A stretch of 64,000 nucleotides of DNA from Thermocrispum municipale DSM 44069 (GTDB lineage: Bacteria > Actinomycetota > Actinomycetes > Mycobacteriales > Pseudonocardiaceae), in the NCBI RefSeq assembly GCF_000427825.1, contig NZ_ATYT01000005.1, positions 124,001 through 188,000 of the forward strand. Direction: 5' to 3'. The translations under genes and the position numbers were made by a program. How positions within the stretch are numbered: position 1 is the stretch's first letter; every line of letters starts with the position of its first letter. Below the pieces are notes generated by a model, which was not told where the DNA came from, ran no database searches, and worked only from the letters and a program-made list of their open reading frames with translations. This document shows, in pieces, positions 22,190 to 29,435 of the stretch.

Positions 22190-22329
22190 CGTGTGCGGGT
22201 GCGGTGAATCCGCCGTGCCTGCCGCCTGGCTGCAACGATCGACATGCCCACGGTGGTTGATGGGTCACCGGGTCGGCGGAGGGCTGCGTGGAGTGGCACG
22301 ACGGCTGGGCTGCCGCTGGGCCCGTGCCC

Positions 22330-22522
22330 GGTGGCGACAGCTTCGGGTGGACCCGAGGACCCGAGGCCCGGTGACGACAGCCGCGGCGGCCCCGAGGGCC
22401 GGTGACGGCAGCCTCGGATGGCTCGAGGGCCCAGGATCCGTGGCCTGGTGACGACAGAGCCCCTCGAGCGGACCCGGAGGCCCGGTGACGACAGAGCCCC
22501 TCGGGCGGACCCGAGGGGCTCT
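22330..22522. repeat. Five degenerate 31-46-bp repeats ending in a terminator arm
   Basis: Units begin with GGTGRCGRCAG at 22330, 22370, 22401, 22447 and 22484. The last two are nearly identical (GGTGACGACAGAGCCCCTCG). They fill the gap between the convergent subtilase and MFS genes; 22190-22329 upstream of them is GC-rich with no gene visible. Confidence 0.75.
22493..22522. terminator. Terminator hairpin of the MFS gene
   Basis: 13-bp perfect stem AGAGCCCCTCGGG / CCCGAGGGGCTCT with loop CGGA. Lies 25 nt past the stop codon of the minus-strand MFS gene and within the last repeat unit; it could work in both directions. Confidence 0.8.
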
Positions 22523-22547
22523 GTGTTCGTGGTGGGATCAGCAGCCG

Positions 22548-23834
22548 TCAGGCGGCCACCTTGCCGGCGCTCGATGCGGTGTGCATCGGGCGCCGCTGGG
22601 TGTGCACGAGCAGAGCGCGCACGCCGCGCTCCGGCCGCGTGTTCAACGCCAAGTAGGCGATCACGGTGCCGGCGACGGTCAGCGCACCGCCACCGATCAG
22701 CGACCAGCGAGCGCCGAGCTCGTTGGCCACCCAGCCGATGATGGGCGCGCCGAGCGGGGTGCCGCCCATCAGCAACATCAGGTACAGCGACAGGACGCGA
22801 CCACGCATCCCCGCTGGGACGGTTGTCTGGATGTAAGCGTTCGCCGAGGTCAGCACGGTCATGGTGAGCACGCCTATGGGCACGAGCGTGACCGCGAAAG
22901 CCTCGTAGTTCGGCATCAGGCCGGAAGCCGCTTCGAACGCGCCGAACAGCACCGCGCCGGTCAGGATCACCTGCAGCCGGGGTGCCTTGCGACGAGCGGC
23001 GAGCAGCGCACCGCTGAGCGTGCCGATGGCCATGATGGTGCCGAGCAGCCCGTACGCGCTCGGGCCGCGGTGGTAGACGTCCGCGGACATCAGCGCGTTG
23101 GTCATCTGGAAGTTCATGCCGAACGTGCCGACACCGAACATCACGGCCATGACCATCAGCAGGTCGCGGCGGCCGCGCAGGTAGCGGACACCGGCGGCCA
23201 TCCTGGCCAGGGGGCCGTCGTCGTCTTCGGACGTGGGATCGCTCGGGACCGCCGACGGCTTGATCAGCAGCAGCGCGATGATCGGCGCGGCAAACGACAA
23301 ACCGTTGATCAGGAACACCGGACCAGGTCCGAACACGGCGATCAGCAGGCCGGCGATCGCGGGCCCGAACAGCCGGGCGCCGTTGAACGAGGCGCTGTTC
23401 AGGGCGACCGCGTTGGTGATGTCCTCCTGGCCGACCAGTTCGGACACGAACGCCTGCCGCGCGGGGTTGTCGAATGCCGTACCGACGCCGAGCAGGAAAG
23501 CCAGCACGTAGACGTGCCAGATCTCCGCTGTTCCGGTCATCACCAGTACACCGAGGGTCAGGCCGACCAGGCCGAGGAAGCCGTTGGTGGCCATCAGCAG
23601 CTGCCGCTTGGGCAGCCGGTCGGCGAGCACCCCGCCGAACGGCGCGGCGAGCAGAAAGGGCAGGAACTGCAGTCCCGTGGTGATGCCGACGGCGGTCGCG
23701 CCACCGCCAAGGGTGACGAGCACCAGCCAGTCTTGGGCGACCCGCTGCATCCACGTCCCGGCGTTGGATACGAACATTCCCGACCAGTAGAGCCGGTAGT
23801 CGTGATGCCGCAACGAGCGGAACATGTGACGCAC
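22548..23834 (-). CDS. MFS transporter (EntS/MFS_3-type exporter)
   Basis: 428 residues, about 12 membrane segments. The N-terminal signature FRSLRHHDYRLYWSGMFVSNAGTWMQ and LADRLPKRQLLMATN are typical of the MFS_3 group, which includes enterobactin exporter EntS and macrolide-efflux-like proteins. No substrate can be assigned. Start GTG 23834 (GTG CGT CAC ATG, so the next Met is only three codons in), with AGGAGG 13 nt upstream. It converges on the subtilase gene with repeats and two terminators between. Confidence 0.88.
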   Translation of the reverse strand: MRHMFRSLRHHDYRLYWSGMFVSNAGTWMQRVAQDWLVLVTLGGGATAVGITTGLQFLPFLLAAPFGGVLADRLPKRQLLMATNGFLGLVGLTLGVLVMTGTAEIWHVYVLAFLLGVGTAFDNPARQAFVSELVGQEDITNAVALNSASFNGARLFGPAIAGLLIAVFGPGPVFLINGLSFAAPIIALLLIKPSAVPSDPTSEDDDGPLARMAAGVRYLRGRRDLLMVMAVMFGVGTFGMNFQMTNALMSADVYHRGPSAYGLLGTIMAIGTLSGALLAARRKAPRLQVILTGAVLFGAFEAASGLMPNYEAFAVTLVPIGVLTMTVLTSANAYIQTTVPAGMRGRVLSLYLMLLMGGTPLGAPIIGWVANELGARWSLIGGGALTVAGTVIAYLALNTRPERGVRALLVHTQRRPMHTASSAGKVAA

Positions 23835-23883
23835 TGGGGTGAATTCGCCTCCTGGAAGGAGTAGGGGACGGTACTTTGTTAGT

Positions 23884-23904
23884 TTAGCTCATTACCTTGG
23901 CTAA
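23884..23904. promoter_or_regulatory. Candidate operator upstream of MFS
   Basis: TTAGC-N11-GCTAA inverted repeat beside a TAAACT -10 candidate (minus strand) in an unusually AT-rich stretch of the 160-nt region between the S10 peptidase stop and the MFS start. No regulator gene is adjacent. Confidence 0.35.
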
Positions 23905-23994
23905 CGGTATGTGGGTTATGCCTCATACGCTGCGGGAATACCGTCTTCACCCGAATTGTTGAACCGCGTTAACCGGCCCGGTGGGAGAAATTGA

Positions 23995-25473
23995 TCATCG
24001 GTTCGAGCTGGCCCGTACGAACGCGGCGAGGTCGGCCGCCTGGCGCACTCGCGAGTCGGGATGCACGTACATCATATGGCCGGCGGGGTAGTACGCCCGT
24101 TCGATGTTCTCCCGCAGCTGTTCCGGGATGGCCAGCTGGGCCAGGCTCTGCTCGGCGGCGAAGTACGGCGTGGCGCCGTCGGTGTAGCCGAACGCGACGT
24201 GCAGCTTCAGGTGTGGGTTGGCGCGCATCGCCGCGGCCAGCCGGTCCAGCACGCTGATGTGTTTTCCTTCGAACTCGGCGTACGACCATTTCTCGTTGGC
24301 CCGCATGTTGATCAATTCGTAGGGCAGGTCACTCTCGTACTTCAGTTCCGCGCGCACGTAATGATTCAGCGCCGCGGCGTACGGTCCGGTGAGCGCGTTC
24401 GTCGACGGGTCGGAGCTGAATCGCTCCCGTGCGTAGTCGGATTCCGGGCCGGTGAAGCGAGCGTCGATCCGGCCGACCACTTTGCGCTGGTCGCGCAGCA
24501 GCTCGGTGAAGAAGCGGATGTGCTCGATCCGCAGATTCGCGCGGTCGATGTAGTCGGCCGACAGTCCGGTCAGCCGAGCCAGTTTGGTGACCACGCTCGC
24601 GCGCTCCTCGGCGGTCAACCGGGCGTCTTGTGCCAGCGCCCACGGGTACTCCCGGGACGCGAACTCTTCCGCTTCGCGCAACACCTCCTGCAGCGGCCGG
24701 TCACCGTGCAGGCCGTGGTAGTGCGCGATCGCCGCGTAGGTCGGCACGAACAGCGGATACGGGCGATCGTTGTTGGCGTCGGCGAACACGGTGCCGAGGT
24801 CCAGCGTCGCCGAGATCAGGATCAGCCCGTTGAGATACAGGCCGAAGCGCGACTGCAGGTGCTCGGCCAACGCCGAGGCCCGCAGAGTGCCGTAGGACTC
24901 GCCCGCGAGGAACTTCGGCGACAGCCAGCGGCCCTTGCGCGAGGTCCACAGCCGGATCAGCTCGCCGACCGACTCCAGGTCCCCGGTGAAACCGAGGAAG
25001 TCCTTGTCGGCTTCGCCTTTCACCGGCCGCGAGTAGCCGGTGGCCACCGGGTCGATGAACACCAGGTCGGCATGCGCGAGCAGGGTCTCGTGGTTGTCGG
25101 TGAGCCGGTACGGCGGCGGCTCCATGGCGCCGACGTCACCGGAGACCACCCGGCGCGGACCGAGCAGCCCGAGATGCAGCCACGTGCTGGACGAGCCGGG
25201 TCCGCCGTTGAACGCGAAGATCACCGGGCGCTGGGTCGGGTCGGCGTCGTCGAGCGTGTAGCTGGTCAGGAAGATCTCGGCGACCGGTTTGAGCCCTTCC
25301 GACTTGCCGTCCGTGATCACTTCCTTGCGCAGCACGACGCGTCCGGCTTGCGCGGTGTAGCGCAGCGGTCCGGTCGGCAGTTCCAGCGTGTGGTGCGTGG
25401 TGACGAGCTCGTCGCTGGGCTCTGCGGGCTTGTCCTTGTCCTCGGCGCGGGAGTCGGCGGAAGGGGTCGACAT
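23995..25473 (-). CDS. Serine carboxypeptidase-like protein (peptidase family S10)
   Basis: 492 residues of the alpha/beta-hydrolase fold. Catalytic serine in FLAGESYGTLRASAL; family features NGGPGSSSTWLHLGLLGPR and DPVATGYSRP; catalytic Asp in GYTDGATPYFA and His in PAGHMMYVHPDS close to the C-terminus. No signal peptide: the N-terminus is MSTPSADSRAEDKDKPAEP, so a cytoplasmic location (or non-Sec export) is predicted, unlike the classical lysosomal or secreted S10 enzymes. ATG 25473 is preceded by a leaderless-type box. Divergent from udgB, with 32 nt between starts. Confidence 0.92.
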   Translation of the reverse strand: MSTPSADSRAEDKDKPAEPSDELVTTHHTLELPTGPLRYTAQAGRVVLRKEVITDGKSEGLKPVAEIFLTSYTLDDADPTQRPVIFAFNGGPGSSSTWLHLGLLGPRRVVSGDVGAMEPPPYRLTDNHETLLAHADLVFIDPVATGYSRPVKGEADKDFLGFTGDLESVGELIRLWTSRKGRWLSPKFLAGESYGTLRASALAEHLQSRFGLYLNGLILISATLDLGTVFADANNDRPYPLFVPTYAAIAHYHGLHGDRPLQEVLREAEEFASREYPWALAQDARLTAEERASVVTKLARLTGLSADYIDRANLRIEHIRFFTELLRDQRKVVGRIDARFTGPESDYARERFSSDPSTNALTGPYAAALNHYVRAELKYESDLPYELINMRANEKWSYAEFEGKHISVLDRLAAAMRANPHLKLHVAFGYTDGATPYFAAEQSLAQLAIPEQLRENIERAYYPAGHMMYVHPDSRVRQAADLAAFVRASSNR

Positions 25474-25480
25474 GCAGGCA

Positions 25481-25486
25481 ACTCTA
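25481..25486 (-). promoter_or_regulatory. -10 box of the S10 peptidase gene (leaderless)
   Basis: TAGAGT on the minus strand, seven nt before ATG 25473. Confidence 0.55.
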
Positions 25487-25505
25487 AGGCGTCCACACTG
25501 GACGG

Positions 25506-26207
25506 GTGACGGATTTTGCCGAGCGGGCCGACAGCATCGCCGAACTCGATGCCGCGGTGTCGGAATGCCGGGCGTGCCCGCGCCTGGTCGCCTGGCGTGA
25601 GGAGGTCGCGCGCACCAAACGAGCTGCTTTCGCCGATCAGGACTACTGGGGTCGTCCGGTCCCCGGCTTCGGGCCTGCGGACGCCTCGTTGGCGATCATC
25701 GGCCTGGCACCCGCCGCGCACGGCGCGAACCGAACCGGCCGCATGTTCACCGGGGACCGCTCCGGCGACGTCCTCTACGCAGCTCTGTATGACGTCGGCC
25801 TGGCGTCGCAGCCGATGAGCACGCACATCGACGACGGTCTGGAGCTGTTCGGTGTGCGGATCACCGCTCCGGTGCGCTGTGCCCCGCCTGCGAACAAGCC
25901 CACTCCGGCCGAGCGCGACACGTGCAAGCAGTGGCTGGTGCGCGAACTGCAACTGCTCGAGAACCTGCGGGCAGTCGTGGTGCTGGGTGCCTTCGGCTGG
26001 CAGGCGACGTTGAACGCGCTGCCTTCGGCCGGGTGGCAGGTCCCGAAGCCCCGACCGCGCTTCGGACACGGAGTGGAATACGACGTGAACGGATTGCGAC
26101 TATTCGGTTGCTACCACGTTTCGCAGCAGAACACTTTCACCGGAAAACTCACGCCAGAAATGATCAAGAAAGTGCTCGCTCGGGCGAAATCCGCGGCCCG
26201 ACTGTGA
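25506..26207 (+). CDS. udgB: Family 5 uracil-DNA glycosylase (UDGb)
   Basis: Excises uracil and related deaminated bases from DNA. 233 residues. Motif A is [20 protein letters not shown], which has the family-5 AAHG core without the catalytic Asp/Asn of family 1. Motif B is [14 protein letters not shown] near the C-terminus. CRACPRLV near residue 19 together with later cysteines ([15 protein letters not shown]) would hold the 4Fe-4S cluster. GTG 25506 start; no Shine-Dalgarno, weak CACACT box six nt upstream. Confidence 0.93.
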   Translation: MTDFAERADSIAELDAAVSECRACPRLVAWREEVARTKRAAFADQDYWGRPVPGFGPADASLAIIGLAPAAHGANRTGRMFTGDRSGDVLYAALYDVGLASQPMSTHIDDGLELFGVRITAPVRCAPPANKPTPAERDTCKQWLVRELQLLENLRAVVVLGAFGWQATLNALPSAGWQVPKPRPRFGHGVEYDVNGLRLFGCYHVSQQNTFTGKLTPEMIKKVLARAKSAARL

Positions 26208-26270
26208 CGCACGCGATCGCTGGACCCCGTTCCAGCGGCGATACCGAGCGGGGAGTGCAACGATAGAGCC

Positions 26271-27599
26271 ATGGCTGCCAAGAAGGCTGGACCGAAGCGA
26301 ATTTTGATCCTCGGCGGAGGATACGTCGGGTTGTACGCCGCGCTGGGTTTGCAGCGCAAATTGCGCGCGAACGAGGCGTCGGTGACCGTCGTCGATCCGC
26401 AACCGCACATGACCTACCAGCCTTTCTTGCCGGAGGCGGCTGCTGGGTCGATCGAGCCGCGGCACGTGGTCGTCCCGCTGCGGCAGGTGCTGCGCCGGTG
26501 CCATGTGCTCAACGGCCGGGTGCAGGAGATCAAGCACGCCGACCGCACGGTGACCATCGAGACCGCCGCGGGTGAGCGTGAGCAGCTGAGCTACGACGTC
26601 CTGATCGTCGCGCTCGGCTCGGTCGCGCGGCTGCTCCCGGTTCCCGGCCTCGCGGAGGAAGGTATCGGCTTCAAGAGCATCGGTGAGGCCATCTGGCTGC
26701 GCAACCACGTGATGTCGCGCATGGACCAGGCGGCCAGCACCACCGACCCGGACGTGCGCCGCCGCAAGCTGACCTTCGCGTTCGTCGGTGGTGGCTTCGC
26801 GGGTGTCGAGGCGCTCGGTGAGCTGGAGGACATGGCTCGCTACGCCACCCGGTTCTACGAGAACATCGACGAGAAGGACCTGCGCTGGGTGCTGATCGAC
26901 GCGGCGGACCGCATCCTGCCCGAGGTGCGCCCGACGCTGGGTGCCTACACCGTGCGGGCGCTGGAGAAGCGCGGCGTCGAGGTGTACCTGTCGACGCTGG
27001 CCAAGTCGTTCGAGAACGGGCACGTAGTGCTCTCCGACGGCACCGAGTTCGACTCGGACACCATTGTCTGGACCGCGGGCGTGAAGGCGAACCCGGTGCT
27101 GAAGAGCTCGGACCTGCCGCTGGACGACCGCAGGCGAGTGCGTACGCACCCGACGCTGCAGGTGGTGGATCATCCCGAGGTGTGGGCGGCCGGTGACTGC
27201 GCAGGCGTGCCGGACCTGTCGCGGACCGAGGAGGACCCGAACGCGGTCTGCCCGCCGAACGCGCAGCACGCGGTCCGGCAGGCGCGTCACCTGGCGAAGA
27301 ACGTGATCCGGTGGCTGCGCGGCAAGGAGCTGAAGGACTACCACCACAAGAACCTCGGGTCGGTGGCCAGCCTCGGCCTCGGTCGCGGCGTCGCGGACAC
27401 GTTGGGCATCAAGCTCAAGGGCTGGCCGGCGTGGGCGATGCACCGCGCCTACCACGTGAAGGCGATGCCGACGTTCAACCGCAAGGTGCGCATCACGATG
27501 GACTGGCTGCTCGGCGGGCTGTTCCGCAGGGACATCCTCTCGCTCGGCCAGCTGCACGACCCGCACGCGGAGTTCCAGCGGGCCAGCAGGCCGGACTAG
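26271..27599 (+). CDS. ndh: Type II NADH:quinone oxidoreductase (NDH-2)
   Basis: 442 residues. FAD-binding dinucleotide fold ILILGGGYVGLYAALGLQ at the N-terminus, second (NADH) fold TFAFVGGGFAGVEALGEL around residue 160, and WAAGDCAGVPDLS of the FAD site. Hydrophobic/basic C-terminal helices (LKGWPAWAMHRAYHVKAMPT) mediate membrane association. Transfers electrons from NADH to menaquinone without pumping protons. A 20-residue polar N-terminus with Lys-rich MAAKKAGPKR precedes the fold. Its TAG stop is shared, as CTAG, with the convergent monooxygenase gene. Confidence 0.93.
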   Translation: MAAKKAGPKRILILGGGYVGLYAALGLQRKLRANEASVTVVDPQPHMTYQPFLPEAAAGSIEPRHVVVPLRQVLRRCHVLNGRVQEIKHADRTVTIETAAGEREQLSYDVLIVALGSVARLLPVPGLAEEGIGFKSIGEAIWLRNHVMSRMDQAASTTDPDVRRRKLTFAFVGGGFAGVEALGELEDMARYATRFYENIDEKDLRWVLIDAADRILPEVRPTLGAYTVRALEKRGVEVYLSTLAKSFENGHVVLSDGTEFDSDTIVWTAGVKANPVLKSSDLPLDDRRRVRTHPTLQVVDHPEVWAAGDCAGVPDLSRTEEDPNAVCPPNAQHAVRQARHLAKNVIRWLRGKELKDYHHKNLGSVASLGLGRGVADTLGIKLKGWPAWAMHRAYHVKAMPTFNRKVRITMDWLLGGLFRRDILSLGQLHDPHAEFQRASRPD

Positions 27600-29050
27600 C
27601 GGCTGAACGTCAGCACGCCGTCGGCCACCCGCCCGTGCCGGAGCGCCGAGATGTCCCGCAGATAGTTCTGCCGAAGCCGCCACGGCGTCCGGTCGCCCTG
27701 CTTGGGCAGCTGGTCCAGGGAGCGCAACACGTAGCCGGACTTGAGGTCGATGAACGGCTCGGGCCGCACGTCCGGGTCGGGTACCGGCTCGCACCGCTTG
27801 CTGCCGCTGTCGCGCATGTGCCGTAGCACCCGGCAGACGTACTCGCACGCCAGGTCGGCCTTCAGCGTCCAGGACGCGTTGGTGTAGCCGAGGATGTAGG
27901 CGAAGTTCGGCACCCCGGACAGCATGATGCCCTTGTAGGCCATGCGCTCGGACAGCTCGACCGGCTTGCCGTCGACCGCGAGCGTCATGCCGCCGAACGC
28001 CAAGAGCTTGAGCCCGGTGGCGGTGACGATGATGTCCGCGGGGAGTTCGACACCGGAGCGCAGCCGGATGCCTTTCTCGGTGAACCGATCGATGTGGTCG
28101 GTGACGATGTCGACCTTGCCCTTGCGGATGGCCTTGAACAGATCACCGTCGGGTACCAGGCACATGCGCTGGTCCCACGGGTCGTAGCTCGGCGAGAAGT
28201 GCCGGTCCACGTCGTAGCCGGGCGGGAGCTGCTTGGCGGTGAACCGCTTGAGCAGGCGGCGGACGAGCTGCGGCCTGCGCCTGCTGAGCTGGTAGAAGCC
28301 GGTCTGCGTCAGGATGTTGCGCCACCGGTTGAGGAAGTAGGCGGCTTCCTCCGGCAGGACCTTGCGCAGCAGATTGGCCAACGGGTCCTGAGACGGCGCG
28401 GTGAAGATGTACGTCGGTGAACGCTGGAGCATGGTGACGTGCTCGGCTGCGTTGTCGCCCATCGCCATCGCGGGCACCAGCGTCACCGCGGTCGCCCCGC
28501 TGCCGATGACGATCACCCGCTTGCCGCGGTAGTCCAGATCGGACGGCCAGTGCTGCGGGTGCACCACCGTGCCGGTGAAGTCCTCGACCCCGTCGAACTG
28601 CGGCGTGTAGCCGTTCTCGTAGTCGTAGTAGCCGCTGCACGACCACAAGAAGTTGCAGGTGAACTCCACCTTCTTGCCGTCGTGCTCGGCGGTGACCCGC
28701 CACTTGGCGTCGTCGCTGGACCACTCGGCGGCGATGACCTCGTGCCTGTACCGGATGTGTCGCTCGACGTCGTACTCAGCGGCGGTTTCCTTGACGTAGC
28801 GCAGGATCGACGGGCCGTCCGCGATCGCCTTCTGCTCGGGCCACGGCTTGAACCGGTATCCGAGGGTGTACATGTCCGAGTCGGACCGCACACCGGGGTA
28901 GCGGAACAGGTCCCACGTGCCGCCGATCGTGTCGCGCTTCTCCAAGATGGTGAACGTCGTCTCGGGCATCTCCCGGCGCAGGTGGCAAGCCGCCCCGACT
29001 CCCGACAGGCCCGCGCCGATGATGAGGACATCCGTGTGCTGCGTCACCAT
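27596..29050 (-). CDS. FAD-dependent monooxygenase, Baeyer-Villiger/EthA-MymA type
   Basis: 484 residues. First Rossmann fold VLIIGAGLSGVGAACHLRRE; typical substrate-loop GGTWDLFRYPGVRSDSDMYT; second (NADPH) fold GKRVIVIGSGATAVTLVPAM; C-terminal region with FAYILGYTNASWTLKADL. This set matches EthA/MymA-like flavin monooxygenases of mycobacteria, which oxidise ketones and thioamides. The substrate is not predictable. ATG 29050 with a leaderless-type TAAAAT box eight nt upstream and an operator-like palindrome. No dedicated regulator gene lies next to it. Confidence 0.9.
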   Translation of the reverse strand: MVTQHTDVLIIGAGLSGVGAACHLRREMPETTFTILEKRDTIGGTWDLFRYPGVRSDSDMYTLGYRFKPWPEQKAIADGPSILRYVKETAAEYDVERHIRYRHEVIAAEWSSDDAKWRVTAEHDGKKVEFTCNFLWSCSGYYDYENGYTPQFDGVEDFTGTVVHPQHWPSDLDYRGKRVIVIGSGATAVTLVPAMAMGDNAAEHVTMLQRSPTYIFTAPSQDPLANLLRKVLPEEAAYFLNRWRNILTQTGFYQLSRRRPQLVRRLLKRFTAKQLPPGYDVDRHFSPSYDPWDQRMCLVPDGDLFKAIRKGKVDIVTDHIDRFTEKGIRLRSGVELPADIIVTATGLKLLAFGGMTLAVDGKPVELSERMAYKGIMLSGVPNFAYILGYTNASWTLKADLACEYVCRVLRHMRDSGSKRCEPVPDPDVRPEPFIDLKSGYVLRSLDQLPKQGDRTPWRLRQNYLRDISALRHGRVADGVLTFSR

Positions 29051-29058
29051 GCGGGGAG

Positions 29059-29078
29059 ATTTTACACACTTGTATAAG
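29059..29078 (-). promoter_or_regulatory. Promoter and operator-like element of the BVMO gene
   Basis: Minus-strand -10 TAAAAT (29059-29064) and an adjoining ACACTTGTATAAG (29066-29078). The latter contains near-palindromic ACTTGTATAAGT and resembles the element upstream of the amidase gene at 51374-51386. Confidence 0.5.
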
Positions 29079-29122
29079 TCGGCGGGGAGGTCGCGAGCTT
29101 GCCGGCTGGCGATTGTCCGCGG

Positions 29123-29320
29123 ACTGCCCGAGTCCGTGGGGTGTACGCGGGCTTGCCGAGCCCGTGGGCTGTACGGGGTTCGCCTGGGCCGGTGGGCGCG
29201 GCCCTGCCCAGGTTCGACGCGAGTGGCCGGCCCCTTCCGGAGGTCTGGCGCATGTGGCTGGTCGCCGCAGGGTCCGACGCGAGCGGCGGGCCTCCATCGG
29301 TCCGATGCGAGCGGCCGGCC
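29123..29320. repeat. Degenerate ~30-bp tandem repeats between BVMO gene and tRNA
   Basis: TGCCCGAGTCCGTGG-type units start near 29123, 29152 and 29180 (period 28-29). GGTYCGAYGCGAGYGGCSGG units start at 29211, 29271 and 29299 (spacing 60 and 28). No gene is visible in 29079-29340. Confidence 0.6.
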
Positions 29321-29340
29321 GCTGCCGGGCTCGAGCGCGC

Positions 29341-29346
29341 TAGGCT
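29341..29346 (+). promoter_or_regulatory. -10 box of the UAA-anticodon tRNA
   Basis: TAGGCT six nt before the first base of the tRNA acceptor stem (29353), which predicts a transcript beginning at or next to the mature 5' end. Confidence 0.55.
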
Positions 29347-29352
29347 TTTTCC

Positions 29353-29426
29353 GCCCCCGTAGCCCAATTGGCAGAGGCAGTCGGCTTAAAACCGATCGAG
29401 TGCGGGTTCGAGTCCCGTCGGGGGCA
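29353..29426 (+). tRNA. tRNA with anticodon UAA (Leu by anticodon, but class I)
   Basis: Acceptor GCCCCCG pairs perfectly with CGGGGGC; D-arm GCCC...GGC with GG in the loop; anticodon stem GTCGG/CCGAT with loop CTTAAAA gives anticodon TAA; T-arm GCGGG-TTCGAGT-CCCGT; discriminator A; CCA not encoded. The variable region is only CGAGT (five nt), whereas ordinary tRNA-Leu has a long class II arm. All invariant positions (U8, GG of the D-loop, U33, TTCGA) are intact, so it does not look like a decayed gene. Amino acid identity is therefore uncertain. Confidence 0.85.
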
Positions 29427-29435
29427 CAGGCCGAC

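Noticed and set aside
22330..22522. Possible CRISPR array
   Set aside because: Units are degenerate, spacing is 31-46 bp with no unique spacers between conserved repeats, and there are no cas genes. The other repeat arrays fail for the same reasons.
22066..23754. Long minus-strand frame overlapping the MFS gene in another phase
   Set aside because: Arg/Pro/Ala-rich shadow; runs through the intergenic repeats and a terminator.
29353..29426. Reading the unusual tRNA as a tRNA-Lys or a stop-codon suppressor
   Set aside because: With U33 fixed in loop CTTAAAA the only consistent anticodon is UAA. CUU or UUA would require shifting the loop and breaking the stem.
29353..29426. Integration site (tRNA-borne attachment site) of a genomic island
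   Set aside because: No integrase gene, and no repeat of the tRNA 3' end was noticed farther along the window.
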